Of a DNA stretch of 64,000 nucleotides, positions 53,292 through 64,000 are shown piece by piece (the first letter of the stretch is position 1; each line of letters opens with the position of its first letter). The position numbers and the translations under genes were made by a program. The notes beneath the pieces were generated by a model. That model had not been told where the DNA came from, made no database searches, and was given only the letters and a program-made list of their open reading frames with translations. Source of the DNA: Meconema thalassinum (Eukaryota; Arthropoda; Insecta; Orthoptera; Tettigoniidae). The stretch is from the NCBI GenBank assembly GCA_946902985.2, contig OX336389.2, positions 1,011,995,441 to 1,012,059,440 of the forward strand. Direction: 5' to 3'.

Positions 53292-53627
53292 GCCTCCGTG
53301 GCTTAGGCGGGAGCACGCCGGCCTCTCACCGCTGGGTCCGTGGTTCAAATCCCGGTCACTCCATGTGAGATCTGTGCTGGACAAAACGGAGGCAGACAGG
53401 TTTTTCTCCGGGTACTCCGATTTTCCCTGTCAACATTTCATTCCAGCAACATTCTCCACTATCATTTCATTTCATCTGTCATTCATTTAATCATTGCCCC
53501 AGAGGAGTGCGTCAGGCCTCGGCAGCCGGCACAGTTCATATCCTCGCCGCTAGATGGGGGCTTCATTCATTCCATTCCTGACCCGGTCGGAGACTGGAAG
53601 CAGGCTGTGGATTTTCATTTCATTTTC
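53292..53627 (+). mobile_element. tRNA-derived SINE, family 6, with 13-bp target duplication
   Basis: The head reads GCCTCCGTGGCTTAGGCGGG, with box B GTGGTTCAAATCCCGG. The body ends TGGAAGCAGGCTGTGGATTT. The exact duplication AATTGATGATAAA flanks it (53279-53291 and 53628-53640). It is the sharpest SINE insertion in the window and lies 94 bp outside the hAT end. Confidence 0.9.
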
Positions 53628-53640
53628 AATTGATGATAAA

Positions 53641-54290
53641 ATCATTGTGTTTTGAAAAATGTCATAGCAATCTATTCATGTGATTAGCATGAAACGAAAT
53701 ATTAAACAGAAAGGTATACTTACACACTTCAAATCTGGGAGTCGAACCCGAACCTCCAAGAATGCTAGCCGCTACACCACGAGGTGGACATGGCTTATTT
53801 ATTTTACTCTCAGTTGTAACTTACGTAGTCTCTACAAAGGAGACCTCCTGTGTAGCCACAATGTCAAGAGAAAATAAATTGAAATTCACACACAATTAAT
53901 TAGATCAGCTTTTCATTTTAAATAACGTTTTACTGATTGCTTCTCGATGTTCCACCCCTTAAGACGCAGACCACCATCACCGCGTATCCACTGATATCTG
54001 CTATGGGCACAGTATTTCCCATCGTTCATTAAAATAAGAATCCTTCATCCCGACCGCCTGTTGTTACTTTGCGGATCAATATGGGCTGCACAGGGTCGTA
54101 CATCCAGCCAGACATGCCATAGCCATTCATTGAAACTATTTATAGCTATTTGCCGCAGCAGCAGTATGTGCTTGGAGCAGCTATTGTCTATGACCCAGGT
54201 GGCGAGTTCGAATCCCGGTGCTGTTGGTAGAAATTTGAGGGTGCTTAATGTGAATGACTCCGTGGCAGTACTCTTTTTTTGTTTTTGTTT
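53641..54290. other. Unassigned DNA with two SINE head fragments
   Basis: A minus-strand tRNA-like piece (GAGTCGAACCCGAACCTCC) lies at about 53740-53790 and resembles a family-1 head. A plus-strand piece with GAGTTCGAATCCCGG and TTTGAGGGTGCTTAATGTG at about 54165-54260 resembles family 5. No gene was found. Confidence 0.5.
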
Positions 54291-54299
54291 TCGTTCATT

Positions 54300-54600
54300 C
54301 ATTTTGGGGGCTTGGGACATCTTGGTCATCAGCTCCGTGTAGTTGAGTGTGTGTTGAATTTGTCTGAACTTGTATTTATGTGATGCCTGTAGTAGTACTT
54401 GTAACTATATTAGGAACATGGATGAGGTAGGTGTCCCGAAACTTGAAGTTAAGTACTATCCCGGCATTTGCCTGGGGGGAGTGTGGAAAACCCCAGGGAA
54501 AAACCACACTCAGGATAGCCGCTGTCAACGCCAGAATTCGAATCTGTGATCTCCGGACTTTCTGCAGCTGCCCTCGCGGCCGTGGTGCGCGATTTAACAT
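54300..54600 (-). mobile_element. tRNA-derived SINE, family 3
   Basis: The minus-strand head at about 54530-54600 includes AAATCGCGCACCACGGCCG and a diverged box B. The body contains AGCGGCTATCCTGAGTGTGG and TTTTCCACACTCCCCCCAG, and the tail ends at about 54300. It matches 15605 and 61505. Confidence 0.7.
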
Positions 54601-54689
54601 GTTGTTAGCGGCTGCGTGTACTTGCGTAGGTATATTGAATTGTCTGGTAGTCTCAGTTTGTTTCGTGCTTATAATATTGTGTGTAAACT

Positions 54690-54830
54690 AATTCAGGTCA
54701 AGGATTGAGATAGGCACCCTGGATCTTGAAATAGGTGCCATCATGGCAATTTTCTGAATGGAGTAGGGAAATCTCCGGGAAATAACCACACTGTGGATAG
54801 CCACTGTCTGTAGCAGGTCCTCATTTTTGT
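54690..54830 (-). mobile_element. SINE family 3 fragment
   Basis: A second, more diverged minus-strand copy of the central body (ATCCACAGTGTGGTTATTTC) is adjacent to the previous one. Confidence 0.45.
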
Positions 54831-55057
54831 AATGTAGGGTAATTTATCGCGCTTGGCTTTGCTACGGGGTGTAATGTTAACGTTTACGGTCTGTTAATTG
54901 GCGCAAAGGATTATTTTGCGTTAACATTTTAAGAAATTTTGAGGTCTCAAGGAGCAAATTCTTCGGTTGTAAGAAATGAATCACGGGTGGGAACTGTGTG
55001 ATTTCTATTAGCTTGCAAGACTAGTGCAGTTCTCTTGATTTTTATAGTTGTTTGTTG

Positions 55058-55400
55058 TACACTAGTGTTCAAAAGTTAAGCAAAGTTACGAATAAGCAGG
55101 GCAACAGGAAATATACCGCAAATCCCACGACATATGCACCTACCAACCTTACGTGTTCGCTCTGTATAGGAAAGGAGTATTCCCTGCTTTGACTAGCGGC
55201 GTAACCGCAAGGTAAACACAGCCAGTGCCTGCGCCCCATATTCCCTAATTCGTGTTTGCCCTGTTATAGTGTGCGGAGTGTAGCCTCACGGTGAACGTGA
55301 CAACATAATGGCACAACGACGCCTGGAAGAAGGTCAGACACAGACCGAAGTCGCTGTTGTTTTTGGACATGTTGTGTGACATATTGTGCCCGTTTAGACC
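55058..55400 (+). pseudogene. Tc1-like transposon 5' remnant
   Basis: It begins with a Tc1-like terminal motif, ACACTAGTGTTCAAAAGTTA. After a leader, an ATG at about 55308 gives MAQRRLEEGQTQTEVAVVFG, the first helix-turn-helix of a Tc1 transposase, but a TGA follows within 27 codons and similarity fades by 55400. No 3' end was found. Confidence 0.6.
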
Positions 55401-55949
55401 GAAGTCCAACGACCACATATGCACTTCACCAAAAATCAGTCAGTACGAGAATCTAAACATCCCAGGGCGCCATATGGGTTAAAGTGACAACAATAACACA
55501 GTAAAAAAAAATGCTTTACTGATTTTTGGCTCGATGCAACAGTAAGGATAGAAGGAGACTCTGAAAATAGCACAATTCGTAAAATAATCTCATTTTATTA
55601 AAATGTTAAAATTGACTTGAAATAATGACAGAATAGCATTATGAATGCATGACGAATCATTCATTTATGTACACAAAATATACAGAGTTATCAACACATG
55701 AACACTTAATATTTGAACAAGAGCCAAAATGTTAGTCCTGTTGACTTTGTTCAAATTAAATTATTTACAGTCGTAGGTTCTTCAGGGCAAATTAAATTGT
55801 TCAGCCTGATTCCTAAATCATAAGTATTCACTGGTTGAAATTAAATGGTTTCACTCGATGTAGAAAAATCACTTTGTTTTTGGTTTCGAATGTCGCAGAA
55901 AATAACTATCACTTCCAGTAATTAATATTCCAAAAATTGGTTCATTTTT
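55401..55949. other. AT-rich DNA without recognisable genes
   Basis: Nothing recognised. It ends at the target duplication of the next element. Confidence 0.4.
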
Positions 55950-56099
55950 AAAGTCAGGGTGTCTACCGGTAACGAAAGTAACGAAAGTAACGAAAAAGTA
56001 ACGAATTTTACAAATGGGTAACGAAAGTAACGAAAAAGTAACGAATTTTACAAACGGGTAACGAAAATTTTCTGAAGGCGGGTTGAATCATTTAAACTC

Positions 56100-57660
56100 G
56101 CGCTGGCAGGCTCAGAGATCGCGAGTTTCACGCAAGCGGCGCCGTGACTATTGCATATACTAAGCTATATGTCTCCGTGCCCGTCCTCAAGGAAATACAT
56201 ACCGAGGATACCTTGAGCGGTATACATCGGTTCAACGTATATTTTCGGCATCAAGAAGTCTTAAGTTTCGTGTGAAATATGTTTCTGTGTTACTGTATTA
56301 GGAATCCTGACTTTTCGCGAGACGTTTATTCGCGAATACTTCCGAAATTAAAAAGAAATCTCTCATTTATGTTATTTGGAAACTATGTCAAATTGAAGTC
56401 CAGAAATAACGCGAAACAATTTAATGTCGCAATCTTGCGAAATGTTACCGTTTCGAAAAAAATGCGAAAAATCTTCGAAATACATATAACTTATTTAAAA
56501 AATATGTCAAGTAAATTTGCGACATTCAGTATGGTTAATTCGAAATTCCGTTATAAGTCGATTTTTCCTTCGAACTTTCGTTCCATCGGATATATAATCT
56601 AACCGATTATTTCGATAACTTGTTGATAATTCGTGGTTCTCAATCGAAATAAAACTTGCCCTCTTGACGTATTATTCGTGCAATCCTCTCAGAACAATTC
56701 GTAATATTCGATACCGTACCTACTTCGAACGTTTATCCTCCAAAATCGCATCCTGAAGACGGCCGGCTGACCGCACGACTTGCCTGCGGGAATCTCGTCA
56801 AACGGACCGAGATCGACGTCAGTTGCGTAAAATCATAATACCCGTCCCCTATCGTGAACTTGTGACCACGGGGACTGCGGAAATCCTGTTAAAGGTGATT
56901 GGGCACCCATCACGGAGCACCCATCACGAAACCTACTTGCCACTTTTCCCATGACCGTATACTTAAAAGCGTGCGGGGAGCGAGAAGTGCATCAACCCAC
57001 TTAAAAATGGCAGTCTACGTAGCATCGAAATACTAAATCCTCCTCGTGATCCACCCTGAACTCATGAACTCCCAACCACAGCATAGGGACAAAGGGAATC
57101 ACGGCGCCGACCGAACAACATGTTCATAACTACGCGTGAATTTTAACCATGCCCAACCTTGAGCTTGCCTCCGCCATTCTATCAGCACAGATAGACAGGC
57201 AGACAATCGTTGAACGGCCAGGTGCGGCGACGATTGCATAATATCTCGAGGACAACGTAAAACGGCCGAGAGCGGCAGCGATTGCGATACATCGCGATAT
57301 TTCTCCGCATTCAATGACGAGGACATTACTGTATTCTTGTCAAACGGACAGCAAGTGGCGCCGATTGCGTAATAATGCTATATTTTCTTGTGCCCGAACT
57401 CAAGGACAATGGAAATCTCGTCGAATGACTAAAAGTGACGCTGATGATTAAATCGCGATTTTTCTCCGTGTTCTATCGTGAAAACTACGGGAAGTTCACC
57501 AAACAACTGAGACCAGCGCCGATCGTGTAACATCTCGATATTTCTCCGCATTTGACTGCGAAGACAGAATTCGGTGACGATCGCGTAACATCGCATACAT
57601 TTCTTCGCGACCTACCGCGGGGACGAAGGAAATCTCGCCAAATGGTCAAGAGCTGAGCAA
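56100..57660. repeat. Diverged tandem units of about 100 bp inside the transposon
   Basis: Recurrent words in order: GGCGCCGATTGCGTAA, ATCGCGATATTTCTCCGC, a variable GTCCTCA/GCGAGGAC piece, and GGAAATCTCGTCAAACG. They are clearest at about 57180-57650, with older copies near 56100-56210 and 56750-56850. Confidence 0.6.
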
Positions 57661-57795
57661 CCTCTTGGTACCGTAATAATAACAACATATTGTGGACAAG
57701 ACGACATATTAGCTGAAACAACTCATTGGATTTTAAATATCTAGTATATATTTATTATTTTTTAAATGTTTATAACAACATGTGAATTTCATTTA

Positions 57796-58010
57796 AAGCG
57801 GCTTCGGTGGTGTAGTTGGTAGCATGCTGAACTGCTGTGCCCAATATAGCGGGTTCAAACCCGGCCAAAGTCGTCGGATTTTTTAAAAGCGTTAAAAATC
57901 CTTCAGTATGCCTTCCTTCGGAGGGGAAGTAAAGCCGGCGGTCCCATGTCATGGATTTATGGCATGTAAAGGATTCTTCCACAGACAAAACTTGTGTGAA
58001 GCTAAATTGT
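57796..58010 (+). mobile_element. tRNA-derived SINE nested in the 2.4-kb transposon
   Basis: The head GGCTTCGGTGGTGTAGTTGG and box B GGGTTCAAACCCGG are followed by a body with CGGAGGGGAAGTAAAGCCGG and CATGTCATGGATTTATGGCA. No clear target duplication was seen. Confidence 0.65.
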
Positions 58011-58384
58011 TAAGTTATATTTCGTCAGAACGCTCTATCAAAGTTCCAACGTTTACCACTAGGTATCATTGATATCTGGTTGCAACTTGAAATTGAACGG
58101 AACTTGTAGCTCACCCTAAGGGTGTCCGTTGGAAGCAGCTACAGACTCAGACGTACTGAACATGTCCTCGGACACTCCCGGCACTAAAAGCCATACGATA
58201 AATATAAAACTTCTTTAAAAACAGTTCATTGTTGTTTTTCTTCACCGCGTGATGAGCGCCTATGCTTGTAGACCGCAGACGTAACTTGAATTCAAAGGTA
58301 ACTAAAATTAACTAAAAGGTAACTAAAAGGTACCAAAAAAGTAACTAATTTTTACTTTATCCTTACAGTAGACACCCTGAAAGT

Positions 58385-59652
58385 CATAACAATGGGTATA
58401 ACACAACATCAACTTATATGGACATCTGAGCATGGATTCGAAGAACTTCGATATTAAACAGAAAATGTATTATACCATCTGTTCTCGATCGAAAATAATT
58501 ATTCTGAGTGTATGACTCGACTATCAATTTATGGTCAAAAATTAGTATTAACAAAACATCAGTTCTTTAAATATTAATTTCACCATTCAGTAATTCAAAT
58601 AAAATATTTGAAAATATTATTTAGAAAATAGTTACAAAAAATGGTAGCAAATACTATTATCAAAAGTTGCAATTCTTTGACAAAATATAAAAATGTTAAT
58701 CAATTCATTATTTTACATAATATTTATATTTTAATAGGATCACAAATATCCTTTAAATGGTAGTGGCTGTTCATGAAATGACAGTATTAATTTATTTATA
58801 GCATCGGCCCATTCTATTTAAATGTGTCAAAAATCACATGATCATAATTAGCATTCGACAACGGTAAAGTCTCCTCACAATGAAAGTTTAATGTTAATAA
58901 CAAAACCCGGGTCAACAAGTACTAGGAAAAATGTATAGAACACGAGAATCATCTGTGAATTAACTATGATGGATCAATAAAATAACCCTTGGTTATAAAT
59001 TCGTCGAAAGTGTGGCTTGTAACATTATTTTCAATTCCCAACATATTTATCAAAGTTATCCAACTTTCACAATGGTTGATGCTTCATTTTAACAACATAA
59101 TTCCTGCGACTTAATTGCACAATCAGAATGGCACATTTAACTATTTCCACACACAATAATGTCTTCCCAAATTATACATAATAATCAAGCCTTTGCTTGT
59201 TATTCAAACTGGAAGATTTAGAAGCTAGTAAGCTCCTTCAGATGAGTTTACTGTAATTTTACCATCATATTAAACATTAATAATTTCACATCGTGTCTAT
59301 GTCTGGTCAAACGTTCTCTCAAATGACGTTACCCAAATTATTTATATTTATATAAACTCTAGTAAAACACTGTTTTATACATTCTATTTGTTTCCCGTAT
59401 CATCACGTTCCGTGTCTTCTACATGATTTGATTGCATAATGCAAGTGTAAAATGCTTCCAATGAATTACTCTGTTAGTAGAATGTGGGCGTGCGTTTAAC
59501 CACTAACCTTCGGAAAAACAAGTATCCGATATAGCTAACTGTTTTAAATATCCACTTTATAAATTCATTCTACAAGATATTATTATTAGAAAATATAAAT
59601 CATAATTATTATTATCTCAGAAAAATTGAAAATAATAATTATTATTATTAAA

Positions 59653-59702
<50 letters not shown>

Positions 59703-60659
59703 TCCACATCTGGTTTTAACGTTCAATAAACTATTCGAGAAAGATCAAACTCGATTTCTTAAACATGGAAAAATATCCATTCCTCAACTTATATTTATTT
59801 TTAAATTTACAGTTACGACGGCTGATGACCGCGATTAGAATAAATCACAAAAAACAAATAAAATGCTCGTGATGCTCGTCCATTGATTCAAATCATTGAA
59901 TCATCATGTCTGAGTGCAGAAAATACTCAGAACAAGGCATCCCATGCCTCGCATAAACATTTGCAACAGCAAATTATCAAAGAAAAATATTGTGTTGACA
60001 AGACTGTAGAAAAATGAGAATTCCAGCTAACTACGCATAAAAATAATGCAAATTGTAGCTTACATTCTTGTAGATCTTGATGTTGAAGATAATCTGGTTA
60101 AAACCAGACCATTCCAGTCTTTAGTCCCCATTTGGACACGTACTTAAATTCTTGTATCGGCCTCCATTGTATACCCGCAATTTGTCTACCAAGACATAGC
60201 GGTAATCATATTCGTTGCCTGATAATCTTGATGAAAACTGTTCGTATTGGCTGCGTTAACAGCTGTAGTTAAATTCATGACAGGGGTAAGATCTAATTGA
60301 TCCATGATGAAAAATACCAGATGTAACAAGACCCAACAGTGATGCATTCAGTACAGTTTAATACACTGACAATCTTATTCAGCATCGGTAACAGTTCTGA
60401 TGTTCAAGTCCCTGAACTGAACCGTGTAAGAAAGGTATTTGAAAAAGTACTGACATATAATCTTGGTTGGTCTCATTTAGTTACCAAGACAATAGCTTGC
60501 TTCTGGCAATTGGATATAAAAATAATCAAATAATGATATTTGGGGACTGTGGAAAATTTATAGACTAAGTCTATCATATGTCCGTGAGCAGTTTTATATT
60601 TACCAATGTTTCTGCCACAAAATGTCTTATCACCTGAGTGATAACTGACGAAAAATCCT
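58385..60659. other. AT-rich DNA, probable intron
   Basis: No gene recognised. It contains a (TTA)n microsatellite at 59653-59702. Confidence 0.4.
59653..59702. repeat. (ATT)n microsatellite
   Basis: An uninterrupted run of ATT triplets, preceded by shorter AAT/ATT runs at 59580-59650. Confidence 0.9.
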
Positions 60660-60689
60660 AAGTTCACTGAAATAATTTCCAACACTTTT

Positions 60690-60925
60690 TGAAGTTCCAG
60701 TAACCATGTACTGTTTCGTTGAAACGCACTAAGTCCTAGCAACCATGTGCTATTTCTAAGTATAACGTCGAATATAGCAACCATGTGCTTCACGAAGTAA
60801 TTGCGATGAACTAGCGACTGAGCGCTGTGGCGAAGTAACGTACGATATATCAGCGACTGGGCGCTCTGATGAATTAACATGCGATGAACTAGCGACTGAG
60901 CGCTGCGATGAATTAACATAATGAA
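60690..60925. repeat. Short minisatellite, about 46-bp units
   Basis: Three units at about 60795-60925 contain GCGATGAACTAGCGACTGAG, CGCT and GATGAATTAACAT. Just before, AACCATGTGCT recurs three times (60702, 60744, 60779). Open frames over it only reflect the repeat. Confidence 0.7.
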
Positions 60926-61504
60926 CTCTGCAGGCGGACTCCTGACGTCACTGCGAGATTAGTCCTCAAACCTTAAACTTCTCATATCTCGGCTTCCGCT
61001 GGTTCGATTTTCTTCAAACATAGCACATTCTTCTTCCCTTTTCCGTGCCAGTAATATGGTATTAGTCCCATGTTTCCAATCAATCGGAAAATATTTTATC
61101 CAAAATATAGCCTCGCTTGTGACAACCAGCTACGTCACTTGCCGTTCTGTAGGCTGCATAAAGCTTTGAATTCCTTCTTAGAACATTCGGAGCGCGCTAT
61201 TCAAATCCTCCGCTCGGAACTTAGCATATGGGCCTGTGCTCTCAAATCTGGACAACTGGATTTGGGCACAACATGGTGTGTGATTCAGCTTCCGTTTGTT
61301 CAGCAATCCGTCTGACATTCATATCAGACGGTGTGGCCTCGTTTAGTGATTATGCTTAACTTTTGGGCACTTGTGTATATAGGCTAACTTATTAACGTGT
61401 GTGCTTGTATTTAATTTGTAATAGTGACCGTTACTTTGAGAAAGATTTCCCTGCAGTTGAAATGAAAAGCCGTTGAAGCTCATTCCAAGGATGACCATTC
61501 AGTC
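60926..61504. other. Unassigned DNA
   Basis: No gene or repeat family recognised; an open frame at 61070-61315 has no recognisable features. Confidence 0.4.
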
Positions 61505-61765
61505 TATGTATCAATATACCCTGCGGCGTAGCCGTGTGCGTTAAATCGCGCACCGCGATCGTGATGCCAGCTGCAGCGTGTCCGGACATCGGTGACTCGA
61601 ATCCTTGCGTTGAGAGGTGTTATCCTGAGTGTGGATTTTCCCGGGGGTTTTCCACACTCCCTCCTCACAAATCCCGGGATGGTACCTCATTTACGTCCTG
61701 AGACACTCCTACCCTCGCTCCATCCCTTACCTAAAATTCCGGTCGCGGGATTCGATGCAACGTTT
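61505..61765 (+). mobile_element. tRNA-derived SINE, family 3
   Basis: The head GCGGCGTAGCCGTGTGCGTT and a diverged box B (TGACTCGAATCCTTGCG) are followed by TTATCCTGAGTGTGGATTTT, TTTTCCACACTCCCTCC and ATCCCGGGATGGTACC. It matches 15605 along its length. Confidence 0.7.
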
Positions 61766-62081
61766 ACGATGTTAGATAGCTGGAGGTTTTTTCTCTCGAC
61801 CACGGCCAACTCGAATCTATGTTTGCAATGCAATAGCATAAAGCCGCTCTGACGTTTTTCTCAAACCCGGCACTGAAATGAGTGCCGGTATATGTGTTTG
61901 TGCATTATAATATGCCAATGAACTTCATCGCCTACGGGTTACCGTTGCAAGTTATCTTCTGTGGATTGTGGAGCATAATATGTGAGAATTTTCAGGAATG
62001 CTTCCGTGAGCAGCTATTTCTATCCTTGAAGTACAATAACTTTCGTTTTTGACCTGTGCATATGTTACTCTTCTGTTTCAG

Positions 62082-62220
62082 AGATTAACAACTCTTCCGG
62101 GGGACATAGGCCCAGTATGACGCTTATTGTGCCAGAGACTTCGTATTCCAGCTCGGAAGAAGAAGATTTCTTTGATGCCAATGAATACAGTGACACTCCG
62201 AGTGCACCCCAATCCCCTAC
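62082..62220 (+). CDS. Internal exon of a host gene, OSBP-related protein 9-like, with FFAT motif
   Basis: A 139-bp exon is bounded by TTCTGTTTCAG (to 62081) and GTAAGTAC (from 62221). The only fully open frame, with two leading bases, encodes about 45 residues: INNSSGGHRPSMTLIVPETS, then SSSEEEDFFDANEYSDTPSA. The segment EEEDFFDANE fits the FFAT consensus (EFFDAxE with an acidic lead), which binds VAP proteins of the endoplasmic reticulum. A Ser/Glu-rich FFAT just before a Ser/Pro linker resembles OSBP-related protein 9 (OSBPL9) between its PH and lipid-transfer domains. Other FFAT proteins such as CERT remain possible. No other exon was found within the window. Confidence 0.6.
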
Positions 62221-62755
62221 GTAAGTACGACTATAAGCTAATTGCTAATCTGCATTCTGGGTAATACTGTACTGGTGTGAACTAATGTTCAGCAATGTTG
62301 GATCAATTGTGAAGTGCACCAAGTGTCCGAGGATTGGGAATGGAGTCTTACTTAAACAAAGGCTTATACATTTTGTATAGTACAGGTCGAAAACAATATT
62401 TAAGATAATCCGAAACCCTTTTGGAATTTTATTGAAATAAGACTAGTTCAATTCAACTATCGATGACATAACCGTTGGTAACTCCAAAAGATGTATCCAA
62501 AGGATTTGCGTGTTACATTCAAACTGTGTAGGCCACGCAGCCCGCGCTACTTCATATAGCGTCCCTGAATCAGTATCTATGATAACGTCTCATAGTTTAG
62601 TAACAAGCCAAGTCGAAATGAGTACAAAAGGGTGGTACGAGAACTTAAGCCAAATAAATCGCGGAATTTGATGACATACCTGAGGATTTTAGCATGAAGT
62701 TTACCCTACACGTTCCACTGCAATCAATCGCGTGATTTTTATTCAGTTTTTTTCT
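62221..62755 (+). other. Intron downstream of the FFAT exon
   Basis: Begins GTAAGTAC. There is no recognisable content before the LINE fragment at 62760. Confidence 0.5.
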
Positions 62756-62759
62756 AATT

Positions 62760-63960
62760 CAATGGATAAAGGGCTTCATATGGAAACAGTTTACAGTGGT
62801 TTTGCGAAAGCATTCAATAAAATTAATCACTGTGTACTCTTGAGTATATCAGGTTATCATCTGATATGTTGACATTGATTTCATTTTATTTGTCAGACAA
62901 AAAACAGTAACGTTTGCTCAGGTCACATCAGTTCAGTTCACGGTTAATTCTGGAGTCCCGCAAGTCTCTAATCTTCGACCATTATTTTTCTGGTACTTAT
63001 TCATGACCCATGGAGTTAAGTAACATACTCTAAAGATTTATAAACTAATTTCGAATTATGATGTTGTTAAGTTGCAATTTTACTTGGATAATTGTTCTAT
63101 AATTAGAAGCTTTTCATTCGATCAACACGAGTGTGCCTGCAATAAATTACATCAATTATGCATACACTTAATAAAACACTTCTTACATAAATGGGGAGCT
63201 AAAATAAATAATTGTTATCACTGGTGCACTGTAAACAAATTCTTCTTCAGTATTAAGAAATGCTCTGTGACCACATTTTCAAGAAATACAAATATTCTTT
63301 GTCTGGAGTGTGGCGCTCTATGGAAGTGAAACTTGGACTATTGGTGCAGCAGAAAAGAGGAGAATTGAAGCATTTGAAATGTGGTGTTACAGGAGAATGA
63401 TGAAGATCAGATGGGTAGATAGGGTTACAAACGAAGAGGTATTAAGACGAGTGGGAGAGGAGAGATGTTTCTGGCGACTGCTAATGAAGAGAAGAGATAG
63501 GTTGGTAGGACACATACTAAGACATCCAGGAATAGCAAGCTTAGTTATGGAAGGAAGGGTCGAGGACAAGAACTGTAGGGGTAGACCAAGGTTAGAATAT
63601 GTTAAACAGATTGCCTTGGATGTAGGGTGTGGTAGCTATGTAGAGATGAAACGTTTAGCTCAGGACAGGGAGGCATGGAGAGCTGCATCAAACCAGTCAA
63701 AAGGCTGAAGACTCAAACAACAACAACAAATATTCTTTTGCATAACTATGAAATTAATGGTGACATTTTACACAGATGTGATTATGTACAAGATTTGGGT
63801 GTCATTATTGATTCAAAGCTTTCGTATAACACGCATGTTCATACAATCGCAAATGATGGATACAGACTGTTATGAGTTTGTTGTTAGAATCACTCAAAGA
63901 ACTGCACGATGTATGTATGCTCTCTTAAGAAATTGTTAATTCCCTTATTAGAAGTAAACA
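62760..63960 (+). mobile_element. LINE (Jockey/CR1-like) fragment interrupted by a second LINE
   Basis: Plus-strand RT pieces in order: VYSGFAKAFNKINHCVLL (motif A, with Asn in place of the catalytic Asp), FYLSDKKQ, VNSGVPQVSNLRPLFFWYLF (motif B region), then WCTVNKFFFSIKKCSVTTF up to 63299. After an inserted 0.4 kb, the frame resumes at about 63735 with ILLHNYEINGDILHRCDYVQ and DLGVIIDSKLSYNTHVHTI. The motif C region lies in a degraded stretch near 63010. Stops are frequent. Confidence 0.75.
63302..63724 (+). mobile_element. RTE-type LINE 3' fragment nested in the first LINE
   Basis: An open frame, 63310-63708, encodes the C-terminal end of an RTE/endonuclease-RT ORF: ALYGSETWTIGAAEKRRIEA, FEMWCYRRMMKIRWVDRVTN, GHILRHPG, GRPRLEYVKQI. 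It is followed by GGCTGAAGACTCAAAC and an ACAACAACAACA-type tail. Host LINE sequence CAAATATTCTTT occurs on both sides (about 63289-63300 and 63727-63738), the target duplication. It is 5' truncated, as usual for LINEs. No stops occur, so it is young. Confidence 0.9.
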
Positions 63961-64000
63961 TCTGTGTTGTCTAGACTCATGACGATATGTGTGCTGTTAT

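Larger units (their letters stand above)
55955..58379. mobile_element. Non-autonomous DNA transposon, 2.4 kb, CAGGGTGTCTAC ends
   Basis: Perfect 12-bp inverted ends (CAGGGTGTCTAC ... GTAGACACCCTG) are flanked by AAAGT on both sides (55950-55954 and 58380-58384). Subterminal repeats differ by end: GTAACGAAAGTAACGAAAAA on the left and AACTAAAAGGTAACTAAAAG on the right. No transposase is present. The interior holds diverged units of about 100 bp, and a tRNA-SINE at 57796. The CAGGG start suggests hAT, but a 5-bp rather than 8-bp duplication leaves the superfamily open. Confidence 0.8.

Noticed and set aside
15353..57870. Many sequences with A and B boxes as functional tRNA genes
   Set aside because: Each checked case continues into a repeated non-tRNA body or is a degraded fragment, and several have LINE-type target duplications. 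They are SINEs, not tRNA genes.
60473..60919. A 148-residue minus-strand frame with LIHRSAQSLVHR repeats
   Set aside because: The protein repeat is a translation of the 46-bp minisatellite; no start context or domain supports a gene.

Overview
This window looks like repeat-rich nuclear DNA from a large insect genome. The evidence is GT-AG introns, insect-type mobile elements of every major class, several tRNA-derived SINE families and long AT-rich non-coding stretches. There are no bacterial operons, rRNA genes or CRISPR arrays. A polyneopteran insect such as an orthopteran or phasmid is a guess only; the species was not determined. I recognise one host-gene exon, at 62082-62220. It carries an acidic FFAT-like motif and resembles OSBP-related protein 9. 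Much of the window may therefore be intron or flank of that gene.

Region 1 (1 to about 8.6 kb) is part of an endogenous Polinton/Maverick (adintovirus-like) element. On the plus strand it holds a putative capsid-type protein (cut by the window start), a BIR-domain protein, two decayed small genes and a parvovirus-type phospholipase A2. Facing them on the minus strand is a protein-primed-type family B DNA polymerase with zinc-finger and HNH modules, split by one frameshift. Upstream of the polymerase lie a TATA box, candidate leader introns and a two-copy repeat of about 105 bp. I did not see integrase, packaging ATPase or maturation protease genes; they are deleted or lie left of the window.

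Region 2 (8.6-19.8 kb) is a mosaic of degenerate repeats, two mariner elements, remnants of hAT and Tc1 transposases, and many tRNA-derived SINEs. Region 3 (19821-27726) is a Ty3/gypsy LTR retrotransposon with about 1.35-kb LTRs, a tRNA-Lys primer site, a 4-bp target duplication, a broken gag-protease-RT-RNase H interior and no clear integrase. Region 4 (27.7-36.9 kb) holds decayed hAT, LINE and DDE-transposase fragments and a dispersed repeat with an internal 63-bp minisatellite. Region 5 (36877-40513) is a 3.6-kb tandem array of a 40-bp unit with higher-order duplication.

Region 6 (42.4-46.3 kb) is a decayed LINE with a SINE and a foldback mariner nested inside it, followed by a 541-bp MITE. 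Region 7 (48328-53198) is a complete hAT transposon with exact 8-bp target duplications, subterminal repeats and a two-exon BED-finger transposase with no visible lesion. Region 8 (53.2-64 kb) holds SINEs, a Tc1 remnant, a 2.4-kb non-autonomous DNA transposon, the host exon, and a LINE interrupted by a 3' fragment of a second LINE with a clear target duplication.

Most coding sequence here belongs to mobile or viral elements, so there is no host pathway to describe. The candidates most likely to still act are the hAT transposase, and possibly the short DNA-binding-only proteins of the foldback mariners, which could act as repressors.
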